Notes: generated from the sequence alone by a model not told the origin. Positions 1 through 8,169 are shown, counted from the stretch's first letter. The stretch is 14,161 bases of DNA from Nitrosomonadaceae bacterium (GCA_024644425.1 JAHELA010000026.1:1-14161); one strand, 5' to 3'. Numbers and translations are program-made.

Positions 1-2
1 TG

Positions 3-1418
3 GAAGCAATTATTTCATTACATAACAGATATTCTGATCGTGTTAAGCGTGCAAAAGCGAGGATTAAATTTTTAGTGGATAAATTTGGTCCAGAGGGATT
101 TATTGAGAAGTACCGCGAAGAGTTAGCACGTACCAAAGCAGCATTAGCTAAGCAGGAATATCCTAAAGGAGAATGGAGTAAGGGGGGTGATGGAGAGGTT
201 CCTGGAATTGGTGCTCCACGTACTTTGTTCAAGCAGAAACAGCAGGGCTTTTACATTTTCCCAATCAGTGTACCAATGGGTAATCTGAACGTAATACAGC
301 TAAGAGGACTTGCTAGTATTATTGGAACTTATAAGCTGAATGAAATTCGTACAACACAAGATCAGAATATGATCCTGACAAATGTACCAACAGCTAGAAT
401 TAATGATATTAGATCTGCAATTTCTGTATTAGGTTTTAGTGATCCACAAATTGGTGATGATGTTGTAGCATGCCCTGGCACCTCAACCTGCCGTTTGGGG
501 ATAACTTCAAGTACTATTCTTGGGCCAAAATTGAATGGCGGGGAGGGGGATTTAAAAATTCGTGTTTCTGGATGCCATAATGGATGTGCCCAGCCAGAGA
601 CAGGCGATATTGGTATTTATGGTGAAGGTAAACGTATGCATGGTAAATTAGTGCCTCACTATCAAATGTATCTTGGTGGAAACGGTATGGCTAACGGTGC
701 ATTAGCAATCAAGGGGCCATCAGTTCCAGCTGCACGCATTGAGCAAGCTGTGGATCAGGTAAAAACAGCCTATACATCTAATCGTGAAGCTGGTGAAACA
801 TTTTTCTCTTGGACACGACGAGTTGGTAAAGACTATTTCACAGAATTATTGGCAAATGTGGCTCAAGTTAAAGAGGAGGACCTAGAATTAGTTTTACGCG
901 ACCATGGAAAAGAAAGCGACTTTAAAGTTTTGCAATTAGGTGGAGGTGAATGTGCAGGAGTAAGTCAAGTAAAAGTGGGTTCAAGCTTCTTTGAGGCAGC
1001 ACATGAGCGAAATTATCGGGATGCACTTAAATTTCAGAGAAAATTTGAAGATTCAATTAAGTGTGCCGAGGAAATTGCTCTTCAAATTAGTCAGGGTGTG
1101 ACAGAACTACTTAGTGGCGAGAGAAGAGATAGCTTGAAAGAACAGGCAGAAGAGCTTCGCCGCGTATTACCACTTAAACCACAATTATCCGAACAGTTAA
1201 TTAAGTTTTCTGAGTACTTTATGCGTCCCGTTGGGGAGCTCAATGATGCTTTGTTAACTGAGTGGTTTTTAGAGCTCGATAAGTGGACGTTAGAAGTTGC
1301 TGAGTATTGTCTAAGCTTCGACCGCCAACTTGATTTAGCTGGAGCGCTTCCGCAGGCAGCATCAGCTAGCATATTGCAGGCTAAGAAATCTCAGCATCCA
1401 GTTAATGTAAGAGGGTAG
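3..1418 (+). CDS. cysI: Assimilatory sulfite reductase (siroheme/[4Fe-4S] hemoprotein), 5' end cut by window edge
   Basis: Reduces sulfite to sulfide in the cytoplasm with six electrons, using coupled siroheme and [4Fe-4S]. The reading frame is open from base 3, and the first 24 visible codons read like the rest of the protein, so the GTG at 75 is internal and the true start lies left of the window. Numbering from base 3, the cluster/siroheme cysteines are C157-x5-C163 and C191-x3-C195 (CHNGC), the signature of the nitrite/sulfite reductase family. A GECAG motif (C317) follows, then about 150 mostly helical residues to the stop. This tail is longer than the end of E. coli CysI. Neighbouring cysH, cysD and cysN argue for sulfite rather than nitrite as substrate. 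No CysJ partner is seen, so the donor may be ferredoxin. The family call is firm; the donor is inferred. Confidence 0.93.
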   Translation, partial: EAIISLHNRYSDRVKRAKARIKFLVDKFGPEGFIEKYREELARTKAALAKQEYPKGEWSKGGDGEVPGIGAPRTLFKQKQQGFYIFPISVPMGNLNVIQLRGLASIIGTYKLNEIRTTQDQNMILTNVPTARINDIRSAISVLGFSDPQIGDDVVACPGTSTCRLGITSSTILGPKLNGGEGDLKIRVSGCHNGCAQPETGDIGIYGEGKRMHGKLVPHYQMYLGGNGMANGALAIKGPSVPAARIEQAVDQVKTAYTSNREAGETFFSWTRRVGKDYFTELLANVAQVKEEDLELVLRDHGKESDFKVLQLGGGECAGVSQVKVGSSFFEAAHERNYRDALKFQRKFEDSIKCAEEIALQISQGVTELLSGERRDSLKEQAEELRRVLPLKPQLSEQLIKFSEYFMRPVGELNDALLTEWFLELDKWTLEVAEYCLSFDRQLDLAGALPQAASASILQAKKSQHPVNVRG

Positions 1419-1429
1419 ATCTTAATAAA

Positions 1430-1443
1430 CCCTAAGTTTAGGG
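1430..1443 (+). promoter_or_regulatory. Hairpin over the cysH ribosome-binding region
   Basis: CCCTAA (1430-1435) and TTAGGG (1438-1443) are perfect complements across a 2-nt centre, in practice 5 bp with a 4-nt loop. The right arm contains the only Shine-Dalgarno-like bases (AGGG, 1440-1443), 5 nt before the cysH ATG. The stem would hide that site. This could make cysH translation depend on ribosomes leaving cysI, whose stop is 11 nt upstream of the hairpin. The structure is seen; the role is inferred. Confidence 0.4.
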
Positions 1444-1448
1444 CACGT

Positions 1449-2135
1449 ATGAAATTAAATACAATGATTACAAGCGTGAAGTCGCTGTTAGCTTCAACAG
1501 ATAAGAATTATGCTCCAGTTGTTTTTGCTAATAGTTTTGGTGCTGAAGATATGGTATTGACCGATTTGATTGGGAAATATTTTTCCAATATAGATATGTT
1601 TACTCTAGATACCGGTCGTTTACCGGAAGAAACATATAGTCTGGTAAAAGAAGTAGAAGATCGTTATTCCATAAAGGTTAGGATTTATTTCCCTGAGTCT
1701 GCTGCAGTAGAAAAATATACTACACAAAATGGGCCTAATGGATTTTATAACAGTATAGATGCTCGTAAGGCTTGTTGCCATATACGCAAAGTTGAACCAC
1801 TAAAGCGTGCTTTGAGTGGTAAGGGTGCATGGATAACTGGTTTGCGGCGTGACCAGGCGCCAACTAGAAAGGATATAGGAGAATCAGAGTTTGATATTGA
1901 TAATGGTTTGCAAAAAATTAGTCCACTATTAAATTGGAATCTGTCAGATGTGTGGGCGTATCTTAAAGAATTCAATGTACCGTACAATGCGTTACATGAC
2001 AAAGGCTACACTAGTATTGGCTGTGCGCCATGTACTCGTGCTATTACACCTGGTGAGGATGTACGAGCTGGGCGTTGGTGGTGGGAAAACCCTGAAACCA
2101 AAGAGTGTGGGCTGCATCTTAAAAACCGCAGCTAG
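1449..2135 (+). CDS. cysH: Adenylylsulfate (APS) reductase, CysH family
   Basis: Reduces activated sulfate to sulfite plus AMP with thiols from thioredoxin or glutaredoxin. The 228-residue protein is a PP-loop-superfamily reductase with the DTGRLPEET block near residue 57 and the GLRRDQAP segment after it. The cysteine pattern separates the two CysH classes. C109-C110 and C192-x2-C195 are all present; these four bind [4Fe-4S] in APS reductases and are missing from E. coli-type PAPS reductase. C220 in the ECGLH tail is the catalytic cysteine. APS is therefore the expected substrate, and no APS kinase (cysC) is needed or seen. The gene starts 30 bp after cysI and ends 34 bp before cysD, so it is likely cotranscribed. 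The start has only a weak AGGG ribosome-binding site inside a hairpin. Confidence 0.95.
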   Translation: MKLNTMITSVKSLLASTDKNYAPVVFANSFGAEDMVLTDLIGKYFSNIDMFTLDTGRLPEETYSLVKEVEDRYSIKVRIYFPESAAVEKYTTQNGPNGFYNSIDARKACCHIRKVEPLKRALSGKGAWITGLRRDQAPTRKDIGESEFDIDNGLQKISPLLNWNLSDVWAYLKEFNVPYNALHDKGYTSIGCAPCTRAITPGEDVRAGRWWWENPETKECGLHLKNRS

Positions 2136-2169
2136 TTTAACATTGATTGGTTATTAAGAGGATGAGCCA

Positions 2170-3162
2170 ATGGATATAATAATGAGTGACATGCACGATT
2201 TTGTTGCCCCCGTTTCAGGTATTGCTATGAAGAATGAATCAATAATTATTAAACGCCGCACTGCAGGACAGTTGAGTCATTTAGATTCCCTAGAAAGTGA
2301 ATCAGTTCATATTTTGCGTGAAGTGGCAGCAGAGTGTGCTAATCCCGCATTACTATTCTCTGGTGGGAAGGATTCTATTGTGTTGCTAAGGCTAGCAGAA
2401 AAAGCATTTCGCCCTGGACGTTTTCCATTTCCATTGTTACATATCGATACAGGTCATAATTTTCCTGAAGTAATTGATTTTCGTGATCGGAGATCTGATC
2501 AACTAGGTGAGAGATTAATTGTGCGCAGTATGGAAGATTCTATTAAGCAAGGTAGAGTAGTATTACGTTCGAAGAATCAGAGTCGTAATGCATTTCAATC
2601 AGTGACATTATTAGACACGATAGCAGAACTCCACCTTGATGCATGTATCGGAGGCGCGCGTCGTGATGAAGAAAAAGCACGAGCAAAGGAGCGTATATTT
2701 TCATTTCGGGATGAATTTGGTCAGTGGGACCCAAAAAACCAGCGCCCAGAGTTATGGGATATATACAATACAAGAGTGCATGCAGGAGAAAATATTCGGG
2801 TGTTTCCGATCAGTAACTGGACCGAGCTTGATGTTTGGGAATATATTGCACGAGAACGGTTAGAGGTGCCAAATATCTATTTTGCGCATAAGCGTGATGT
2901 AATTCGTCGCGATAATGGTTTATTACCTGTATCTGATCTAGTTCAACCTACAGGTAGCGAACAACCAGAGAATCTCATGGTTCGTTTTCGTACAGTTGGA
3001 GACATGAGCTGCACTTGTCCTGTAGAATCTGACGCAAATAGTGTTGAAAAAATTATTGCAGAAACAGCAATTACTCATATTACTGAACGTGGTGCTACTC
3101 GCATGGATGATCAAACATCAGATGCGTCAATGGAGTTACGTAAGAAAGAGGGATATTTCTAA
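2170..3162 (+). CDS. cysD: Sulfate adenylyltransferase small subunit
   Basis: The catalytic ATP-pyrophosphatase subunit of the CysDN ATP sulfurylase, which makes APS from sulfate and ATP. The 330-residue protein carries the PP-loop SGGKDS at residues 64-69, an LLHIDTGHNFPE block just after it, a GGARRDEEKARAKER segment mid-protein and the usual RKKEGYF C-terminus. E. coli CysD is about 302 residues. The extra length is at the N-terminus, ahead of the conserved LSHLDSLESESVHILREVA region. Later in-frame ATGs (2182, 2191, 2230) would shorten it, but AGAGG at about 2157-2161 is correctly spaced for the ATG at 2170, so I keep that start. cysN follows after 65 bp on the same strand and encodes its partner subunit. 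Confidence 0.95.
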   Translation: MDIIMSDMHDFVAPVSGIAMKNESIIIKRRTAGQLSHLDSLESESVHILREVAAECANPALLFSGGKDSIVLLRLAEKAFRPGRFPFPLLHIDTGHNFPEVIDFRDRRSDQLGERLIVRSMEDSIKQGRVVLRSKNQSRNAFQSVTLLDTIAELHLDACIGGARRDEEKARAKERIFSFRDEFGQWDPKNQRPELWDIYNTRVHAGENIRVFPISNWTELDVWEYIARERLEVPNIYFAHKRDVIRRDNGLLPVSDLVQPTGSEQPENLMVRFRTVGDMSCTCPVESDANSVEKIIAETAITHITERGATRMDDQTSDASMELRKKEGYF

Positions 3163-3227
3163 GATCTCAATTACCATAGAAAGGTTAAAGGATTTTGTAA
3201 CAGAATGGATCTCTCTAGGGACAATAT

Positions 3228-4511
3228 ATGGCAGAAGTTAAGAAAATTTCTTTAGAGCATACTGAATTACTACGTTTTATCACTGCTGGAAGTGTAGATG
3301 ATGGTAAGAGCACCCTAATAGGACGCTTGTTACACGACTCAAAATCTATTTTTGAGGATCAGTTGAGTGCAATTGCACAGACTTCACAAAAACGTGGCAT
3401 GAAGGATGTTGATTTATCATTACTTACTGATGGCTTACAGGCGGAACGTGAGCAAGGTATTACTATTGATGTTGCTTATCGTTATTTTGCTACCCCCAAA
3501 CGAAAATTTATTATTGCAGATACGCCAGGCCACGAACAATATACTCGTAATATGGTAACTGGCGCTTCTACTGCTAATCTTGCCATCATTTTAATTGATG
3601 CTCGTAAAGGGGTGCTAACACAATCGCGCCGACATGCCTATCTAGCAAGTTTAGTAGGTATTCCTCATTTAGTTGTGGCTGTAAATAAAATGGATCTAGT
3701 GGATTATTCTCAAGAAGTTCTTGAAAAGATTCAACATGATTTTTCTATTTTCGCTGACAAACTTGGGTTAAAAAATATTGCATATATACCTATGTCTGCT
3801 TTAAATGGAGATATGGTGGTTGAACGAGGAGATAGACTGCCTTGGTATGAAGGCATAACACTGATGAATCTGCTAGAGAATGTATCTATTGAACATGATA
3901 TCAACCTAGAAGATTTTCGTTTTCCAGTACAGTTAGTGTGTCGGCCTCAGACTGAAGAGCTGCATGATTTTCGTGGATACATGGGGCGCATTGAATCAGG
4001 TTACATAAATGTTGGTGATGCAATAACGGTTCTTCCATCTCGCTTAACTTCGCATGTAAAAGAAATTGTTACATATGACGGTTTTCTTACTCATGCGGTC
4101 GCGCCACAGTCAGTAACATTAACGATCGAAGATCATCTTGATATTTCTCGTGGTGATATGTTGGTAAAATCGGATAGATTGCCACGTGTTACTAAAGAAT
4201 TTACAGCAATCTTATGTTGGTTATCAGAGCGGGCTCTTGATCCTAAACGCAAGTATCTTATTAAACATTCCACCAGAATCGTCAAAGCATTGGTGAAACA
4301 GATAGACTACCGTGTAGATGTTAATACACTAAATCATGAAACAGTAAATACCTTAAAAATGAATGATATTGGGAAAGTTAAGTTAAATGTACAACAGGAT
4401 TTAGTGTGTGATGACTATCAATCTAACCATGCAACGGGAAGTTTTATTGTTATTGATGAAGCTAGTAATAATACGGTTGCTGCTGGAATGATTTGCCCAA
4501 TTAAAGATTAA
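3228..4511 (+). CDS. cysN: Sulfate adenylyltransferase GTPase subunit
   Basis: The regulatory GTPase of ATP sulfurylase, whose GTP hydrolysis drives APS formation by CysD. It is EF-Tu-like. The P-loop GSVDDGKST is at residues 21-29, G3 DTPGHEQY starts at 98 and G4 NKMD is at 153-156, followed by two beta-barrel domains with the VCRP and FRGYMGRIESG segments. At 427 residues it is shorter than E. coli CysN (475) and ends with the barrel, so it is not the CysNC fusion that carries APS kinase. That agrees with the APS-type CysH upstream. AGGGA at about 3214-3218 serves the ATG at 3228. It is the last gene of the cys cluster; a gap with possible hairpins follows. Confidence 0.95.
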   Translation: MAEVKKISLEHTELLRFITAGSVDDGKSTLIGRLLHDSKSIFEDQLSAIAQTSQKRGMKDVDLSLLTDGLQAEREQGITIDVAYRYFATPKRKFIIADTPGHEQYTRNMVTGASTANLAIILIDARKGVLTQSRRHAYLASLVGIPHLVVAVNKMDLVDYSQEVLEKIQHDFSIFADKLGLKNIAYIPMSALNGDMVVERGDRLPWYEGITLMNLLENVSIEHDINLEDFRFPVQLVCRPQTEELHDFRGYMGRIESGYINVGDAITVLPSRLTSHVKEIVTYDGFLTHAVAPQSVTLTIEDHLDISRGDMLVKSDRLPRVTKEFTAILCWLSERALDPKRKYLIKHSTRIVKALVKQIDYRVDVNTLNHETVNTLKMNDIGKVKLNVQQDLVCDDYQSNHATGSFIVIDEASNNTVAAGMICPIKD

Positions 4512-4534
4512 TTCATTATTCCTTGATAAAACAG

Positions 4535-4583
4535 CTGTAACTATTAATTACAGTTTACAAAAGTGAGAGTGCTAACTTTTTTT
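4535..4583 (+). terminator. Weak candidate terminator after cysN
   Basis: CTGTAA (4535-4540) pairs with TTACAG (4548-4553) across a 7-nt loop. A second weak stem (AAAAGT/ACTTTT) then ends in a run of seven T at 4577-4583. Both stems are AT-rich, so termination would be partial at best. It marks a possible end of the cys operon before the next gene. Confidence 0.3.
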
Positions 4584-4590
4584 CTATTTT

Positions 4591-4596
4591 TATAAT
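4591..4596 (+). promoter_or_regulatory. Perfect -10 box just upstream of the fused oxidoreductase gene
   Basis: TATAAT at 4591-4596 lies 22 nt before the ATG at 4618. No good -35 hexamer sits 16-18 bp upstream. If used, transcription would begin near 4603 and leave a leader of about 15 nt with no Shine-Dalgarno sequence. AT-rich DNA gives such boxes by chance, so support is weak. Confidence 0.3.
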
Positions 4597-4617
4597 ATTC
4601 ATATTGATATATCTATC

Positions 4618-7600
4618 ATGAAAAGCTTAGAACCAGCGCGGCATCCTTTACCAGATACAACAGCAGCTTCTCCTGCCCTTGGATTCGATATGAATTTTAC
4701 AGATTTATACCGACGCGACGGTCTTTTAAAACTAGATCAAGCATTTCTCGATTTTCTACAAGAGGGTGATCCTGAATTATGCTCTTGCCTTAAACATGCA
4801 CGTATTAGCTCCGGTAGTCTCAATAATAAAGATGAGTCAAATTTATTGATAGCGATTGCTCCTTGGGTGGATGATTTTATTTCCAAGCTATTCTGCATTG
4901 AATCAGAGGTTCAGTCACTTTCTGCTCGACACCTTGAGCTTGCCCCACTTTATTCCTGTAAGCGGCAATTTGTACAACGTCGAGCAATGAATAAAGTGAG
5001 TGAAGAGGAAGTATCAATGGTTGATGGAGATGTTCTTGAGAGCAAGCTAATATCTGCATTTAATGCTTCTTTCTCAGAACTTACTTTTGCAACCAAAGTA
5101 ACTGAGTGGATGAAGGATGAAAAAAATAATGAGGAAAACCTAAAGCTAGCATTACTCTATGCAGCATGGGCGTTGAAAACACCATCAGGGCAAAAGCGAA
5201 GTCAAGATGGTGTGTTATTCAAATCTCATCCCAAACTTGACTACTTACATTTGGTGCCAACTATTACCGATAATACTGAAGGATATGTTACCCATCGTCA
5301 TCATCATTTGCGCAGACGAGAAGGGTTTTCATTGACCGATCCAGGTACGGATCTTGTTGGGGCTTTAGATGAGGCAAATTATTGTATTTGGTGCCATGAG
5401 CAAGGAAAAGACTCATGTTCAAAAGGGCTTATGGAAAAAACGAAATCGCCAGAAGAAGGCCGTACTTTCAAGAAAAGCCAATTCGGAGTTTTACTTGCGG
5501 GGTGTCCATTGGAAGAACGAATTTCTGAATTCCATAAACTAAAAACACAGGGAACTGCAATTGGAAGTCTTGCTATGATTGTATTAGACAATCCTATGTG
5601 TGCTGGAACTGGGCATCGTATCTGTAATGATTGTATGAAGGCTTGTATTTACCAGAAGCAAGAACCAGTAAACATTCCTGAAGCTGAGACTCGGACTCTT
5701 AAGGATATACTTGAATTGCCATGGGGTTTTGAAATATACAGTCTTCTTACTCGTTGGAATCCCCTTGATCTAAACCGTCCTATTCCGAAGCCTTTATCAG
5801 GACGGAAAGTTTTAGTAGTTGGGATGGGTCCAGCAGGATACACCTTGGCCCATCACCTAATGAATGATGGTCATGCAGTAATAGGTATTGATGGACTTAA
5901 GATAGAATCATTACCATCAGATTTATCGGGTGTCGATCAACAAGGTCAGCGTGTATCTTTCAGGGCTATCCGAGATTCAGAAGAACTCGATGAGGATTTG
6001 AATGAACGTATGCCAGCAGGTTTTGGGGGGGTTGCTGAGTATGGAATTACTGTGCGCTGGAACAAGAATTTTCTTAAGTTTATAAGGTTATTATTGGAGC
6101 GAAGGGAGGAATTTTCTCTTTTTGGCGGTGTTCGTTTTGGTGGAACTATTACCGCTGATGATGCGTTCGCAATGGGTTTTGATCATGTGGCAATTGCTGC
6201 AGGGGCAGGCCGACCTACCGTTCTTGATTTGCCAAATGGCTTAGCTCGGGGTGTTCGCGCAGCATCTGATTTCTTAATGGCTTTGCAGCTATCTGGTGCG
6301 GCGCAGTACAATTCCGTAGCTAATATGCAGTTACGCTTACCAGTTGTAGTAATTGGGGGAGGATTAACTGCTATTGATACAGCAACGGAAGCTTTAGCTT
6401 ATTACCCAGTTCAGGTAGATAAGTTTCTTCGTCGTTACGAGATTCTCTGTGGCGTGAAGGGTGAAGAAGCTATTCGTAGTTCTTGGGACGAAGAAGAACG
6501 TGAAATCGCAGAAGAATTTCTGTCCCATGCTCGCGCTATTCGAGAGGAGCGTACGAAAGCGGCAGAAGAAAAGCGTACGCCTCACATATTGGAGTTACTT
6601 CAATCTTGGGGAGGCGCCACTATTGCATATAGAAAGCGATTAATTGACAGTCCTTCCTATACACTTAATCATGAGGAAGTTGAGAAAGCATTAGAAGAAG
6701 GTATTGTGTTTTCTGAAGGCCTTACTCCTAAAAGAATAGAAATTGACCAGCGAGAGCATGTGCGGTCTGTGCAATTTGCAATTAAAGAATTAGATGAAAG
6801 TGGCTCCTGGAAAAAAACTGGAGAGACAGAGTTATTAGCTCGAGCTGTGCTTGTTGCTGCTGGTACTCAGCCAAATACAGTGCTTGCCCGAGAAGACGAG
6901 AAGAACTTTAAACTACATGGGCGCTATTTTGCTGCTTGTGATGAGGACGGAAATCCAGTTAAACCGATATATGGAAACCCTAAACCAGAGTCTCCAATGG
7001 TACTACTAAGTCATTGTGAAGACGGTCGTTTCATTAGTTTTTTTGGCGATCTTCATCCCTCTTATTCTGGCAATGTTGTAAAAGCAATGTCAAGTGCTAA
7101 GCAAGGTTACCCTGTAGTTAGTAGAGTACTTAACCGGAAGCCCCCTGTATCACTACAATCGAATACAGAATTCTTTTCAGAAATAAATGTGCAGTTACGA
7201 GCTACTGTAGAAAAGGTAGAAAGACTTACACCAAATATTATAGAGGTTGTTGTACATGCGCCTCTAGCTGCAGAGCATTTTCAACCAGGTCAATTTTATC
7301 GCTTTCAAAATTTTGAAACACTTGCTGCAAATGCTGGCGATACAAAATTAGCAATGGAAGGAATTGCATTAACTGGAGCATCAGTTGATATATCCCGTGG
7401 GTTAGTATCGTTAATAGCGTTAGAGATGGGTGGATCGGCCGACTTATGTGCCATGCTTAACCCTGGTGATCCAGTAATACTGATGGGCCCAACAGGTACC
7501 CCTACAGAGATTTTGCCAAATGAAACCGTAGTTCTTGTAGGTGGAGGCTTAGGAAATGCAGTACTATTTTCCATAGGCGCAGCTGCACGGGCAGCGGGGT

Positions 7601-8169
7601 CAAGAGTTTTATATTTTGCCGGATATAAAAAGTTAATTGACCGATACAAGGTCTCAGAAATAGAATCAGCAGCAGATACAGTTGTATGGTGCTGTGATGA
7701 ATCTCCTGGTTTCAAGCCGACAAGAATAGGAGATCTAAGTTATGTTGGCAATATAGTAGAGGCAATGGCTGCTTATGGTAGTGGAGCATTAGGTGATCAG
7801 CCAATTCCATTAATAGAGGCAGACAGGATTATTACTATTGGTTCTGATCAAATGATGGCGGCAGTTGGAGTTGCTCGGAGTAATCAACTTCAGCCTTATT
7901 TAAAGGCTGATCATTTCGCGATAGGTTCCATTAACTCGCCTATGCAGTGCATGATGAAAGAAATATGTGCCCAATGTCTGCAGCCACATAAGGATCCGGA
8001 TACGGGAGCGATTACTTATGTATTTTCATGCTTTAATCAAGATCAACCACTAGATCAGGTTGATTTTGGTGGATTGGCATCTCGATTGCGTCAAAATAGT
8101 GCCCAGGAAAAGCTTACGACACAGTGGATTAGTCATTGTTTAAAAGAATCAGATCAAATCAGAGTCTAA
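4618..8169 (+). CDS. Fused FeS-flavoprotein oxidoreductase (GltD/NfnB-like plus PyrK/NfnA-like)
   Basis: A single 1183-residue soluble protein with no signal peptide. Residues 1-250 match no family I recognise and contain HRHHH at 226-230. A GltD-type N-terminal [4Fe-4S] domain follows: C256, C259, C267, C296 (GCPL), C328, C336-x2-C339-x3-C343. Next comes an FAD Rossmann fold (GMGPAG, 402-407), a second nucleotide fold (GGGLTAID from 580) and a VAAGTQPN block. From about 852 an FNR-like FAD/NAD(P) module begins, with GGGLGN at 975-980, ending in a PyrK-type [2Fe-2S] site (C1111, C1117, C1120, C1138). The halves correspond to NfnB (large) and NfnA (small) of the bifurcating NADH-dependent ferredoxin:NADP oxidoreductase, or to glutamate synthase small subunit plus PyrK. 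NAD(P)H oxidation coupled to ferredoxin or another acceptor is inferred. The ATG at 4618 lacks a ribosome-binding site; ATG 4690 is the alternative. Confidence 0.88.
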   Translation: MKSLEPARHPLPDTTAASPALGFDMNFTDLYRRDGLLKLDQAFLDFLQEGDPELCSCLKHARISSGSLNNKDESNLLIAIAPWVDDFISKLFCIESEVQSLSARHLELAPLYSCKRQFVQRRAMNKVSEEEVSMVDGDVLESKLISAFNASFSELTFATKVTEWMKDEKNNEENLKLALLYAAWALKTPSGQKRSQDGVLFKSHPKLDYLHLVPTITDNTEGYVTHRHHHLRRREGFSLTDPGTDLVGALDEANYCIWCHEQGKDSCSKGLMEKTKSPEEGRTFKKSQFGVLLAGCPLEERISEFHKLKTQGTAIGSLAMIVLDNPMCAGTGHRICNDCMKACIYQKQEPVNIPEAETRTLKDILELPWGFEIYSLLTRWNPLDLNRPIPKPLSGRKVLVVGMGPAGYTLAHHLMNDGHAVIGIDGLKIESLPSDLSGVDQQGQRVSFRAIRDSEELDEDLNERMPAGFGGVAEYGITVRWNKNFLKFIRLLLERREEFSLFGGVRFGGTITADDAFAMGFDHVAIAAGAGRPTVLDLPNGLARGVRAASDFLMALQLSGAAQYNSVANMQLRLPVVVIGGGLTAIDTATEALAYYPVQVDKFLRRYEILCGVKGEEAIRSSWDEEEREIAEEFLSHARAIREERTKAAEEKRTPHILELLQSWGGATIAYRKRLIDSPSYTLNHEEVEKALEEGIVFSEGLTPKRIEIDQREHVRSVQFAIKELDESGSWKKTGETELLARAVLVAAGTQPNTVLAREDEKNFKLHGRYFAACDEDGNPVKPIYGNPKPESPMVLLSHCEDGRFISFFGDLHPSYSGNVVKAMSSAKQGYPVVSRVLNRKPPVSLQSNTEFFSEINVQLRATVEKVERLTPNIIEVVVHAPLAAEHFQPGQFYRFQNFETLAANAGDTKLAMEGIALTGASVDISRGLVSLIALEMGGSADLCAMLNPGDPVILMGPTGTPTEILPNETVVLVGGGLGNAVLFSIGAAARAAGSRVLYFAGYKKLIDRYKVSEIESAADTVVWCCDESPGFKPTRIGDLSYVGNIVEAMAAYGSGALGDQPIPLIEADRIITIGSDQMMAAVGVARSNQLQPYLKADHFAIGSINSPMQCMMKEICAQCLQPHKDPDTGAITYVFSCFNQDQPLDQVDFGGLASRLRQNSAQEKLTTQWISHCLKESDQIRV

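Noticed and set aside
75..77. GTG at 75 as the start of the sulfite reductase gene
   Set aside because: The frame is open upstream to base 3 with protein-like sequence and no ribosome-binding site precedes the GTG, so it is internal to a gene cut by the edge.
7305..7715. 136-codon minus-strand frame inside the fused oxidoreductase
   Set aside because: Antisense to conserved FNR-like sequence with no initiation signal of its own.
4618..8169. Two adjacent genes (gltD-like and pyrK-like) rather than a fusion
   Set aside because: The frame is continuous from 4618 to 8169 with no stop, and the linker near residue 850 has no ribosome-binding site or start codon that would suggest separate translation.
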